This document shows positions 14,737 to 20,994 of a DNA stretch of 20,994 nucleotides, one piece after another. Origin of the DNA: Planctomycetota bacterium (GTDB lineage Bacteria; Planctomycetota; Phycisphaerae; Phycisphaerales; SM1A02); NCBI GenBank assembly GCA_003671065.1, contig QWPU01000014.1, positions 1 to 20,994 of the forward strand, read 5' to 3'. Every line of letters starts with the position of its first letter. The stretch's first letter is position 1. The notes beneath the pieces are model-generated. The model was not told the origin of the DNA. It saw nothing but the letters and a program-made list of their open reading frames with translations, and did no database searches. The position numbers were made by a program, and so were the translations under genes.

Positions 14737-16156
14737 CGAAGCGTTGTCATCATCCGACGCGCCGCTTGCTGACGCGCCTGCGCCACGCCATCCACCGCGA
14801 AGCAACAACGAGCCACTTGTCTTGCATCCAGCGTGTGGATTCGCGCTGCCTGCCAATTGGATCACGCTGGGCGCAGGATGCATCCGACCCGATCCACGAC
14901 CAGGTCCGCGCGCGACGAAAGAAGCTGGCATCGGCGGCGCGCTCAAAGTGCGCGTCGAAGATTTCATCGTCGAAGAAATCCCAATCTACGACCCCAGCGG
15001 CGAAGGCGAACACATCTTTCTCGGTGTGCAGAAGTCGGGCATGCCGCACTCGGAAATGCTCGGCGTCATTGGGCGTCACTTTAGCGTCGACGAAATGGCA
15101 ATTGGTTTCGCGGGCATGAAGGATCGCGCGGCGGTCACGCAGCAGACGATTTCCGTGCATCTGCCCGTGCATCGACCTGTGGGCGAACTCATTCATCCGC
15201 GCTTGATGGTGTTGTGGGCGAAGCGGCACACGAACAAGATTCGACGCGGACATCTCAAAGGCAATCGCTTCGTCATTCGCATTCGCAATGTTGATCCGAT
15301 GCAAGTGCGAACAGTCAAGGCGCGCATGGAAGCGCTGGCGGTGCGCGGCATTCCAGATTACTTCGGTGAGCAACGCTTTGGATATCGCGTGAACAACCAT
15401 GTGCTCGGACTGCACTACGCGCGCATGGAATCGCAGGAAATTCTCGATGAAATGCTGGGTTCGCGAGGCACACCGTTTCCGCCGTATCAACAAGCGGTGC
15501 GCGAGTGCTACGACCGCGGCGAGTTCGCGGCGGCGGGGGAGATGTGGGGTCGTCACGATCAAGCTGAGCGGATTGCAGTGCGTGCTCTTGCGCGCGGACG
15601 CGACGCGGCTGGTGCGATCCGTGCGATTCCAGCTCACACGAAAAACTTTTGGCTGAGCGCGTTGCAAGGAGCGGTCTTCAACGCCACGCTCGGTGCGCGC
15701 GTTGCGGATGGAACATTTTGCAAAGTGCTCGCGGGCGATGTTGCGATTTTCACGGGCAAAGGCTCGGTGTTTGCGACAGCGGCCGATGCGAGCGAATCTG
15801 AACTCGCGGATCTCGCGGTGCGTTGCGCGTCACTTGAAATCTCTGCGGCGGGACCGATTCACGGTCCAAAGATGGTCGCGGCCGAAGGCGCGCCGCTCGC
15901 GTATGAACACGCCGCACTTGCTGCGTGTGGTGCGGATGAATCGATGTTCACGCCGCCCGCGCTTGAGGGCGACGGCGCGCGTCGACCACTGCGCATCACC
16001 ATGAGTGATTGGTCAGTTGATGCTGGTGTTGATGACCACGGCGGCTACATCCGACTCGCGTTTGATCTGCAGAAGGGCGCATTCGCAACCGTGCTCTGCC
16101 GCGAAATCATGGGCGAAGGCGTGGAGTCCAGCGAGCCGAGTCGCGATGGTGATTGA
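14726..16156 (+). CDS. truD: tRNA pseudouridine synthase D
   Basis: Isomerises U13 of tRNA(Glu) to pseudouridine in bacteria. The catalytic Asp133 lies in GFAGMKDRAAVTQQ (127-140), the TruD signature. Other family blocks are RVEDFIVEEIP (76-86), YFGEQRFG (212-219) and the C-terminal strand pair IRLAFDLQKGAFATVLCREIM (442-462). At 476 residues it is longer than E. coli TruD (349), with about 60 extra N-terminal residues and additional sequence around 240-310. The open frame extends upstream to 14603 inside the DUF151 gene, but GAGGG (14716-14720) supports the ATG at 14726. ATG at 14723 is equally possible. The 3' end faces the HAD gene with 8 bp between stop codons. Confidence 0.93.
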   Translation: MTTDEALSSSDAPLADAPAPRHPPRSNNEPLVLHPACGFALPANWITLGAGCIRPDPRPGPRATKEAGIGGALKVRVEDFIVEEIPIYDPSGEGEHIFLGVQKSGMPHSEMLGVIGRHFSVDEMAIGFAGMKDRAAVTQQTISVHLPVHRPVGELIHPRLMVLWAKRHTNKIRRGHLKGNRFVIRIRNVDPMQVRTVKARMEALAVRGIPDYFGEQRFGYRVNNHVLGLHYARMESQEILDEMLGSRGTPFPPYQQAVRECYDRGEFAAAGEMWGRHDQAERIAVRALARGRDAAGAIRAIPAHTKNFWLSALQGAVFNATLGARVADGTFCKVLAGDVAIFTGKGSVFATAADASESELADLAVRCASLEISAAGPIHGPKMVAAEGAPLAYEHAALAACGADESMFTPPALEGDGARRPLRITMSDWSVDAGVDDHGGYIRLAFDLQKGAFATVLCREIMGEGVESSEPSRDGD

Positions 16157-16164
16157 GACGCAGC

Positions 16165-16806
16165 TCAGCACGCCACGCCATGCGCGCGCGCCGCCGCGAT
16201 GATTTGCGTCGCGGTATCGCGTTCGTGATCGATGCGCACGGCATTCCAACCGCAACTTCTTGCTGCCGCGCAGTTGTCTTCGAGATCATCGAGGAAAAGA
16301 ATTTCAGCGGGCTTCGCGCCTGTTTCGCGCTCAAACGCGCGGTAAATCGCGCTGCCTGGCTTCTCGAGACCAAGAAGATGCGACGCGTGCCGATGCGTGA
16401 TCGACGCAAAACTCGGCAGTTCAACGAGCGCGTCCCAATGGCGATCATTCGTGTTCGACAGGCACGCTGTCGCGGCGCCCGCATTGCGCAGCGCGCCCAG
16501 CGCGTGCGCAACACCTGGATACTCGCCAACAAGAATCGCATCATGCGCGCGCAGAATCGTCTCGCGATCAATGCGCGCGCCGAGTGCCGCGTGCGCTGCA
16601 TCAAGCCACGCATCAAACGCATGCTCGCCGCGCTGATGCATCGCGACACATTCGCGAAACGCAACGAGTTCTTCTTCGCGAATTTCTTCAAGCACATACG
16701 ACGGCACACCAACAGCATGCAAAGTGTCGGCGAGGGTTCGTCGAATTCGCACGACCACTCCACCGAGGTCGACGCAGACAAATGTCACTGGATGGCGTGA
16801 GGTCAT
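16165..16806 (-). CDS. HAD-superfamily phosphatase, YihX-like
   Basis: A 213-residue cytoplasmic hydrolase of HAD subfamily IA. Motif I is VDLGGVV (12-18) with nucleophile Asp13. As in YihX-type proteins (DLGNVI), the usual second Asp of DxD is Gly15. Motif II is LSNTND (116-121), motif III Lys149 is in LEKP, and motif IV is FLDDLEDN (171-178). The helical cap lies between about 25 and 90. E. coli YihX removes phosphate from glucose-1-phosphate, but the substrate here cannot be read from the sequence. It follows tadA by 36 bp on the same strand and could be co-transcribed with it. No ribosome binding site is evident. Confidence 0.87.
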   Translation of the reverse strand: MTSRHPVTFVCVDLGGVVVRIRRTLADTLHAVGVPSYVLEEIREEELVAFRECVAMHQRGEHAFDAWLDAAHAALGARIDRETILRAHDAILVGEYPGVAHALGALRNAGAATACLSNTNDRHWDALVELPSFASITHRHASHLLGLEKPGSAIYRAFERETGAKPAEILFLDDLEDNCAAARSCGWNAVRIDHERDTATQIIAAARAHGVAC

Positions 16807-16842
16807 AGATTTCTGTTTCGCTGTGTCAATTGAGTATGTGTC

Positions 16843-17394
16843 TTACGCCGATTTACGAATCGCATCCGCCGCGCGCAACGCTTCTTTCGCAAGCTTCTGC
16901 GCGGCGCGACGCTCCTTGAAGAACGCGCGCAACAACTCGACGCAACGATCAGCAAGTACACCACCATGCATTTCAACACGGTGATTCAAGCGAGGATCAC
17001 TGGGAATCGAATAGAGCGTTTCGCACGCGCCCGCTTTGGGATCAGTCGCTCCGTAAATCAAGCGACCAATGCGCGCATTCACCGTGGCACCAGCACACAT
17101 CGGACACGGCTCAAGCGTGACGACCATCGAGCATTCGCTCAATCGCCACTCACCGAGTTTGCGGCCAGCTTCACGAATCGCAACGACTTCCGCATGACCC
17201 GTCGGGTCAGCAGCGCGCTCGCGGTTGTTCGCGGCTTCGGCGAGGATTTCCTCACCTCGATAGACAATGGCAGCAATGGGGACTTCCCCATTGAGGGCGG
17301 CTTGGCGAGCCAGTGAAATCGCGCGCTCCATCATGCGCACGTCCACATCGCTCACTGCCGGGTGCGTAGAACGCACAAGGCGAAGGGAGTTCAT
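16843..17394 (-). CDS. tadA: tRNA-specific adenosine deaminase
   Basis: Deaminates A34 to inosine in the anticodon of tRNA(Arg). Zinc-binding and catalytic residues are visible in TGHAEVVAI (His67, Glu69 as proton shuttle) and EPCPMCAGA (Cys97, Cys100). GEVPIAAIV (37-45), GACETLYSIPSDPRLNH (122-138) and the RAFFKERR tail separate TadA from guanine or cytosine deaminases. Length 183 is slightly above the usual 150-170 because of both ends. The start at 17394 is supported by a strong GGAGAAG four bases upstream on the minus strand. The open frame reaches 17511, but the extra residues are Arg-rich and not conserved in character. It lies 113 bp after tatC on the same strand. Confidence 0.94.
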   Translation of the reverse strand: MNSLRLVRSTHPAVSDVDVRMMERAISLARQAALNGEVPIAAIVYRGEEILAEAANNRERAADPTGHAEVVAIREAGRKLGEWRLSECSMVVTLEPCPMCAGATVNARIGRLIYGATDPKAGACETLYSIPSDPRLNHRVEMHGGVLADRCVELLRAFFKERRAAQKLAKEALRAADAIRKSA

Positions 17395-17422
17395 CGTTCT
17401 TCTCCGTCGTCGGCGAATGCGT

Positions 17423-17485
17423 GCAAGCGCGATGCTTGCGGCAGACACCTTTGACGTTCCTCCACGGGAGCCTGAGGGCGCTCCC
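17423..17485 (-). promoter_or_regulatory. two stem-loops between tatC and tadA
   Basis: GGGAGC (17466-17471) pairs with GCTCCC (17480-17485), and GCAAGC (17423-17428) pairs with GCTTGC (17434-17439). Both lie in the 113-bp gap. Neither is followed by a T-run on the minus strand, so they may mark mRNA processing, an attenuator or a Rho-dependent end of tatC rather than a classical terminator. Confidence 0.35.
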
Positions 17486-17507
17486 ACTCGGTCACTCGAG
17501 CGACGGA

Positions 17508-18773
17508 TCACGACGATCCGCTTCCAGTGTGCTCGTCATCGTCGATTGAACGGCGGCTTGGCAAGTCGGGAGTGTTGCTTTCGCTCGAACCCCAACCCCA
17601 GCGGTTGGTCTGCGCAGCCTGTGCGGCTTCGGCCGGAGCAGGGCCGACCGAGAACACACGCCCTTGCGCAACTTTGTGCGCAGGAACGAGCACGAGCAGC
17701 AGGATTCCGAACTCGTAGAGGAACATGAGTGGCCCAAGCAGCAGCAACATCGAAGTGACATCAGGCGGTGTGACGAGCGCGGCAATGATTGCCATGATGA
17801 GCAAGGCCCAACGGCGTTTTTCGCGAAGGAACTTGGGGCTGATGAAGCCAACCCAGCCGAGCAACAGAATCACCACGGGCATCTGAAACGCGATGACGCT
17901 GCCGAGCAACAGCATGAGCGTGAACGAGATGTACTCACTCAAGCGATAGATCTGCGAGATGCCGCCGAGCACCGTGAGCGGAATCTCAAGAATCGAAATC
18001 GTCGGATGCGCTGGATCTTCCGCAGGCCCTGTGATCGATTCAGAAATCTGCGTGCTCAGTTCAACGACCGCGTTGGCCGCGATGCGCTTCATAGGCACGG
18101 CGACGCGCAGCACTTGATCCGTGGAGGAGATCCACGCGTCACCAGGTTTTGGCGCGAGCGGATCTTCATCAAGAATCGGAAAGTTCGGAATCACAGCGAC
18201 GGTGGGCACAACGTTTGGATCAACCGCAGTCGCAACTGTCGGATCAGTCAGCGGCACCTTGCGCGGCTGCGACGCGCCGAAGTTCACCAGAAACATCAGG
18301 GTGAACGGCAGCAGAATCCAATAGAACAGCGCGATACCGCACGCCGTGAGCACCGCCGAAAGCGGCACGAGGAAATACACATAGCGCCGTTCATGGCGAT
18401 ATAGCCCAGGCTCAATGAACTTCCACAGTTGGAACAGCACCCACGGCGCCGCGAGTGAAATCGCCGTGATGAAGGCGAGCTTCATGTCGGTGGAGATAGT
18501 TTCCGCTGGCGAAAGAGCCTGAATCTGCATGACTTGCCCATTGGCGCGCAGCGCGCTGAAGAGCGGAGCGATGAGAATCTCGCGAATGATCGGCGCATAG
18601 AAGAACAGCACGATGGCAAGCGGGACTGGCACGATGAGCGCCTTGAAGACGCGTCCCCGAAGTTCTTGGAGGTGATCGCCAAAACTCATGGTTCCGGTGT
18701 GGGTTCCCGTGTGAGTCCCCGCGCTGCTAGAGCCGGAAGCCGAAGATGATTCATCACGCAAGAACTCGAACAT
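17508..18773 (-). CDS. tatC: Sec-independent translocase subunit TatC with large loop insertion
   Basis: Core membrane subunit of the twin-arginine pathway, which recognises Tat signal peptides and exports folded proteins. Conserved family features are MSFGDHLQELRGRV (29-42), the cytoplasmic loop QLWKFIEPGLYRHERR (115-130, with the key Glu121), YISFTLMLLLGSVIAFQMPVVIL (281-303) and the VTPPDVTS motif (334-341). Six transmembrane helices are expected. At 421 residues it is far longer than the usual 240-280. Part of the excess is a Ser/Gly/Thr-rich N-terminus with GTHTGTHTGT and a C-terminal tail of about 50 residues. Most of it is about 100 residues (168-270) inserted between helices 3 and 4, a loop exposed on the periplasmic side. 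An alternative start at 18689 would remove the N-terminal extension. tatA and tatB are not in the window. Confidence 0.93.
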   Translation of the reverse strand: MFEFLRDESSSASGSSSAGTHTGTHTGTMSFGDHLQELRGRVFKALIVPVPLAIVLFFYAPIIREILIAPLFSALRANGQVMQIQALSPAETISTDMKLAFITAISLAAPWVLFQLWKFIEPGLYRHERRYVYFLVPLSAVLTACGIALFYWILLPFTLMFLVNFGASQPRKVPLTDPTVATAVDPNVVPTVAVIPNFPILDEDPLAPKPGDAWISSTDQVLRVAVPMKRIAANAVVELSTQISESITGPAEDPAHPTISILEIPLTVLGGISQIYRLSEYISFTLMLLLGSVIAFQMPVVILLLGWVGFISPKFLREKRRWALLIMAIIAALVTPPDVTSMLLLLGPLMFLYEFGILLLVLVPAHKVAQGRVFSVGPAPAEAAQAAQTNRWGWGSSESNTPDLPSRRSIDDDEHTGSGSS

Positions 18774-18896
18774 TGGGGGCGTGAGTGTACGGCAGCGGGG
18801 CGCTCAAGCACGAGCGCGATACTTCGGGCTACGCTGCGAGGCAATCGCTCACATCGGATGAGCGAAACAACAGCCGTACATTCTGGTGGAATCTGA

Positions 18897-19182
18897 ATGT
18901 TTGCCATGATCGCGCTCGCTGCAGGTTTGTCGTCGTCTATCGAAGCACCGCCGCCGCCGGTGCCGCCGTTGCGGCCCTTTGTGCAGTATCAACTGAAGGT
19001 GCGCGAGGCATTCGGACCGTTGATCGGCGCGTTCCTCGATGAAGTCCTCGGTGACGCACTCACGCGCCGCCTCCTCCCTCGCGGCGTGCTCCACCGCAAG
19101 ACGGACGGATTCGACGGCCGCTCACCGCTCGCAAGCCGCATCGGTGTGAATCGCGCAGAAACTCCAGCGCCCGTGCTCTTAG
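18897..19182 (+). pseudogene. orphan ORF start with signal peptide, probably degraded
   Basis: From the ATG at 18897 (GGTGGA six bases upstream) the frame reads a signal-peptide-like MFAMIALAAGLSSSIEA, a Pro-rich linker and a plausible helical stretch (YQLKVREAFGPLIGAFLDEVLGDALTRRLL). I recognise no family. The frame stays open to 19661, but beyond about residue 95 it becomes Arg/Pro-rich and runs as a shadow over the NUDIX-like fragment and the end of the next gene. I therefore mark only the plausible part. It may be a real small exported protein, or the 5' part of a gene broken by deletion or frameshift. Confidence 0.3.
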
Positions 19183-19383
19183 GGCATGCTGCCAGATCCG
19201 TTCCCAATGTCTTCACTTCGAATGCTTTACGAGCACATCCTCGGCGTCCCGCTCGACCGCGGAAACTTCCGAAGGCAATTCCTCGAAGTCATCGACCTCG
19301 GCCCCCTCGTCGCGCTCCCAATCTTCCAACGCGGCGTCCCCCACCGAGCCGGCCAACTCTTCACCTTCGATCACCGAGGCTAG
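19150..19383 (+). pseudogene. NrtR-like NUDIX regulator, C-terminal winged-helix fragment
   Basis: Reading from the ATG at 19186 gives 65 residues. They contain LPDPFPMSSLRMLYEHILG, LDRGNFRRQFLE and RAGQLFTFD, the pattern of the C-terminal DNA-binding half of NUDIX-type transcription regulators (LLPxxFTLxxLRxxYExxLG, LDxRNFRR, ARLYxFD). The same frame continues upstream through a TAG (19180-19182) with KL-containing residues that also fit, up to a TGA at 19147-19149. The NUDIX box and catalytic half are absent. In intact proteins of this type the regulator senses NAD-related metabolites. Here it is most likely a remnant, though a free-standing small wHTH protein cannot be excluded. Confidence 0.5.
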
Positions 19384-19518
19384 GAACGCGGGTCGCACGC
19401 AGGCGGCGACATCGCGTCCACGGGTGCGCTCGACTCAAGACAGCCAGCGGCGGAAGACGCCACAGTCTCGCCGTAAACAAAATCCCAGCAGCGCGGCAGG
19501 CACACACCCGCCAAACGA

Positions 19519-19545
19519 AAGAGCAAAGCGCCGTACGAACGGCGC
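19519..19545 (-). terminator. Rho-independent terminator after the helical secreted protein gene
   Basis: A perfect 7-bp stem GCGCCGT/ACGGCGC (19528-19534 with 19539-19545) closes a 4-nt loop. On the minus strand it is followed by TTT-GCTC-TTT, an imperfect T-rich tract. It lies 47 bp beyond the stop codon at 19592. Confidence 0.55.
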
Positions 19546-19591
19546 ATGTCTTCAATTGGAAAAGTGCCTGTCCACATTTTGTGAAATTCAG

Positions 19592-20899
19592 TTATCGATT
19601 GGCGTTCGCAGTGCCCTGCGATGAAGTCGCGCTGCCATCTCCGCCGATGTCGCTGCAATGAGTCTGTATCGCCGAGATCAGGACTTGGAGTTCAGGCACG
19701 TCCCTCACCTTTGGAGTGGCCTTGCACATCTCAACAGAACGGGCTGCGGACTCGCACCGCTCCCGCCGGAGGCGAGCGAGATTCTCTTCTAGTCCTTCCC
19801 TCAGCCCTTGAACGACCAGACCGCGGGATTCCGAGGCCGCAACGTCGGCAAGTTCCGACTCGATGGCCGACTCCCTCACCGCAAGTCGGGCAATCTCGCC
19901 AACGAGCGTCTGCTTCATGGCTTCCACTTCTACTCCCGAGTCGGAAGACCCCAACGCCCCGACCGCTTGGGCGAGACGCCGGAGATCGACCAAGTTCGGA
20001 TAAAGCGACGGATAGGCAGTTGCGCGTACGGCATCCCGCCATCGTTCGGCGTCGGCAGGCGACATCATCTGCGCGAACACATCAGCCCAGCGGCGGTTGG
20101 CAGCAATGATCGAACGCTCGACAGCGAGCTGTCGATGATTCTGCTTCGTGCGATACTCGATGAGCGCATCAACATCGTGATTCGAGTCGCGGAATTTCTC
20201 AAGATCCTCGACGATCATGTCAAGGTCTAGCCGAATCCGCCGCTCATGAAGAGTCGCCAACTCGGAGTCGTAGCTAGGACGCGCCGCTCGCCACGCCTCT
20301 CTATTAAGAATCTCAATTTGGGACTCCTTGTTGAGTGCCGTTTCAATGGCGCGCAGGTCCACCCTCGCCATCGGCAACTTCGGCGTCCACTGATATCGAC
20401 TTCGCTTGCGCAGTTGCCGAATCACATCGGCGACCGTCTCGGGGGCGTCTGGCGATACAGCTTTCGCCACATGTGCGAAGAGATCCTCTTCGATTGCATT
20501 CAACCGACTCACGGCCCGATCTCGGAGTCGCACCAAGTCGCGATAGGCCTCGGGAGCGTCCGGAAGCCTCATGATGTCAAACCCGGCGCGGCGAGCGAGA
20601 TCTGCCGCCGCTCGATCGACGGGCTCAATGACTTTACGAATTTCAGGAGTTCGCGAATTGTAGAAGTCATCAACTGCGGCACGCAGAGTTGCCGCGGCCG
20701 CCGGCTCTAGCTCAAGGATCGAAATCCAGTACTCAACATCGACTGTTGTGAGCGCCTCGGGGACGGCAACACCTATCTTGGCCCCCGGCTCGGGTTCAAC
20801 GCCGAATCGACGGAACGGCAGGGGCTCTTGATCGACGACAGGCGGCGGAGCTGCTGACACGAGCAGTGCGACCACAACTGATAGAAACGTCATGTACAT
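19592..20899 (-). CDS. secreted alpha-helical protein of unknown function
   Basis: I do not recognise the family. The product is 435 residues, starting with a short signal peptide (MYMTFLSVVVALLVSAA, residues 1-17). A Pro-rich stretch (18-45) follows. The remainder is almost entirely helical with high Arg/Glu/Ala content, and likely coiled-coil stretches near 200-265 and 335-395 (for example LATLHERRIRLDLDMIVEDLEKFRD). Cysteines are few and cluster at the C-terminus. The last 20 residues are Gly/Ser/Thr-rich and probably disordered. An internal ATG two codons later (20893) is an alternative start. It stands alone, with a terminator downstream. The likely location is periplasm or cell envelope, by inference from the signal peptide. 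Confidence 0.72.
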   Translation of the reverse strand: MYMTFLSVVVALLVSAAPPPVVDQEPLPFRRFGVEPEPGAKIGVAVPEALTTVDVEYWISILELEPAAAATLRAAVDDFYNSRTPEIRKVIEPVDRAAADLARRAGFDIMRLPDAPEAYRDLVRLRDRAVSRLNAIEEDLFAHVAKAVSPDAPETVADVIRQLRKRSRYQWTPKLPMARVDLRAIETALNKESQIEILNREAWRAARPSYDSELATLHERRIRLDLDMIVEDLEKFRDSNHDVDALIEYRTKQNHRQLAVERSIIAANRRWADVFAQMMSPADAERWRDAVRATAYPSLYPNLVDLRRLAQAVGALGSSDSGVEVEAMKQTLVGEIARLAVRESAIESELADVAASESRGLVVQGLREGLEENLARLRRERCESAARSVEMCKATPKVRDVPELQVLISAIQTHCSDIGGDGSATSSQGTANANR

Positions 20900-20927
20900 G
20901 GGCAGTTGATGGTGGGCAGTTTATGGT
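20900..20927. repeat. 14-bp tandem duplication upstream of the secreted protein gene
   Basis: GGGCAGTTGATGGT (20900-20913) is followed directly by GGGCAGTTTATGGT (20914-20927), with one mismatch. It abuts the minus-strand start codon at 20899, so it lies in the 5' leader or promoter. No promoter box can be named. The remaining 67 bp to the window end show nothing recognisable. Confidence 0.6.
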
Positions 20928-20994
20928 GTGGCTTGGATGAGCCGGATTCGGACAATCCATGTAGGTGGGGACCATAGGGATAAACGCAGACGCA

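Larger units (their letters stand above)
18774..19591. other. 818-bp region without a confident intact gene
   Basis: Between tatC and the helical secreted protein gene there is no recognisable full-length gene on either strand. The region holds an orphan plus-strand open frame (18897 on), a NUDIX-regulator-like fragment (19150-19383) and a terminator (19519-19545). The 19384-19500 stretch shows nothing I can name. Together this looks like a site of gene decay. Confidence 0.55.

Noticed and set aside
19380..19658. Minus-strand open frame of 92 codons in the decayed region
   Set aside because: It has no recognisable motif, an odd Cys/Arg-rich composition, and it overlaps a likely terminator and the end of the next gene.
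18897..19661. Full 254-codon plus-strand reading as one intact gene
   Set aside because: Only the first about 95 codons look coding. The rest is Arg/Pro-rich, overlaps a better-supported fragment in another frame, and runs into the opposing gene.

Overview
The window looks like a stretch of ordinary bacterial chromosome from a planctomycete, most likely of the Phycisphaerae type. That placement is inference. It rests on the subtilase at 12660-14237, which ends in two calcium-loop, dockerin-like repeats closing in a terminal Trp, on the scarcity of Shine-Dalgarno sequences, on the GC-rich codon use, and on a TatC with a large inserted periplasmic loop. There is no integrase, transposase, CRISPR array, rRNA or tRNA that I can support. 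About 95% of the window is occupied by sixteen confident genes plus one degraded segment.

Layout, left to right. 1-110 holds a short hairpin repeat and a strong stem-loop. 144-881 (-) encodes a secreted protein made of seven 21-residue Pro-rich repeats. 1039-3407 (-) is a translationally coupled pair: a secreted cyclophilin-type peptidyl-prolyl isomerase and an LplT-like MFS transporter. Divergent from it and almost touching are gatB (tRNA amidotransferase subunit B), hpt (hypoxanthine phosphoribosyltransferase) and a membrane-anchored bacterial PH-domain protein (3438-6214, +). A CbpA-type DnaJ protein (6199-7128, -) overlaps the end of the PH gene and diverges from a long membrane iron-sulfur protein fused to TPR repeats (7196-9232, +). 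Next on the minus strand come metK, rsmB and a PtsN-like phosphotransferase IIA protein (9268-12462). Divergent from metK are the secreted subtilase, a DUF151 bifunctional-nuclease-family protein and truD (12660-16156, +). On the minus strand again are tatC, tadA and a YihX-like HAD phosphatase (16165-18773).

From 18774 to 19591 there is no convincing intact gene. It holds an orphan open frame with a signal-peptide-like start and a fragment resembling the C-terminal winged helix of NrtR-type NUDIX regulators, so it reads as a decaying locus. The right end is a secreted helical protein of unknown function (19592-20899, -), followed by a likely terminator at 19519-19545.

Functionally, many genes serve translation and RNA modification (gatB, rsmB, truD, tadA, with metK supplying the methyl donor). 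Others serve the envelope and protein export or folding (tatC, cyclophilin, DnaJ, subtilase, repeat protein, MFS). I found no obvious defence or secondary-metabolite system. The least explained items are the Fe-S/TPR membrane fusion, the 21-residue repeat protein, the TatC loop insertion and the NUDIX remnant.
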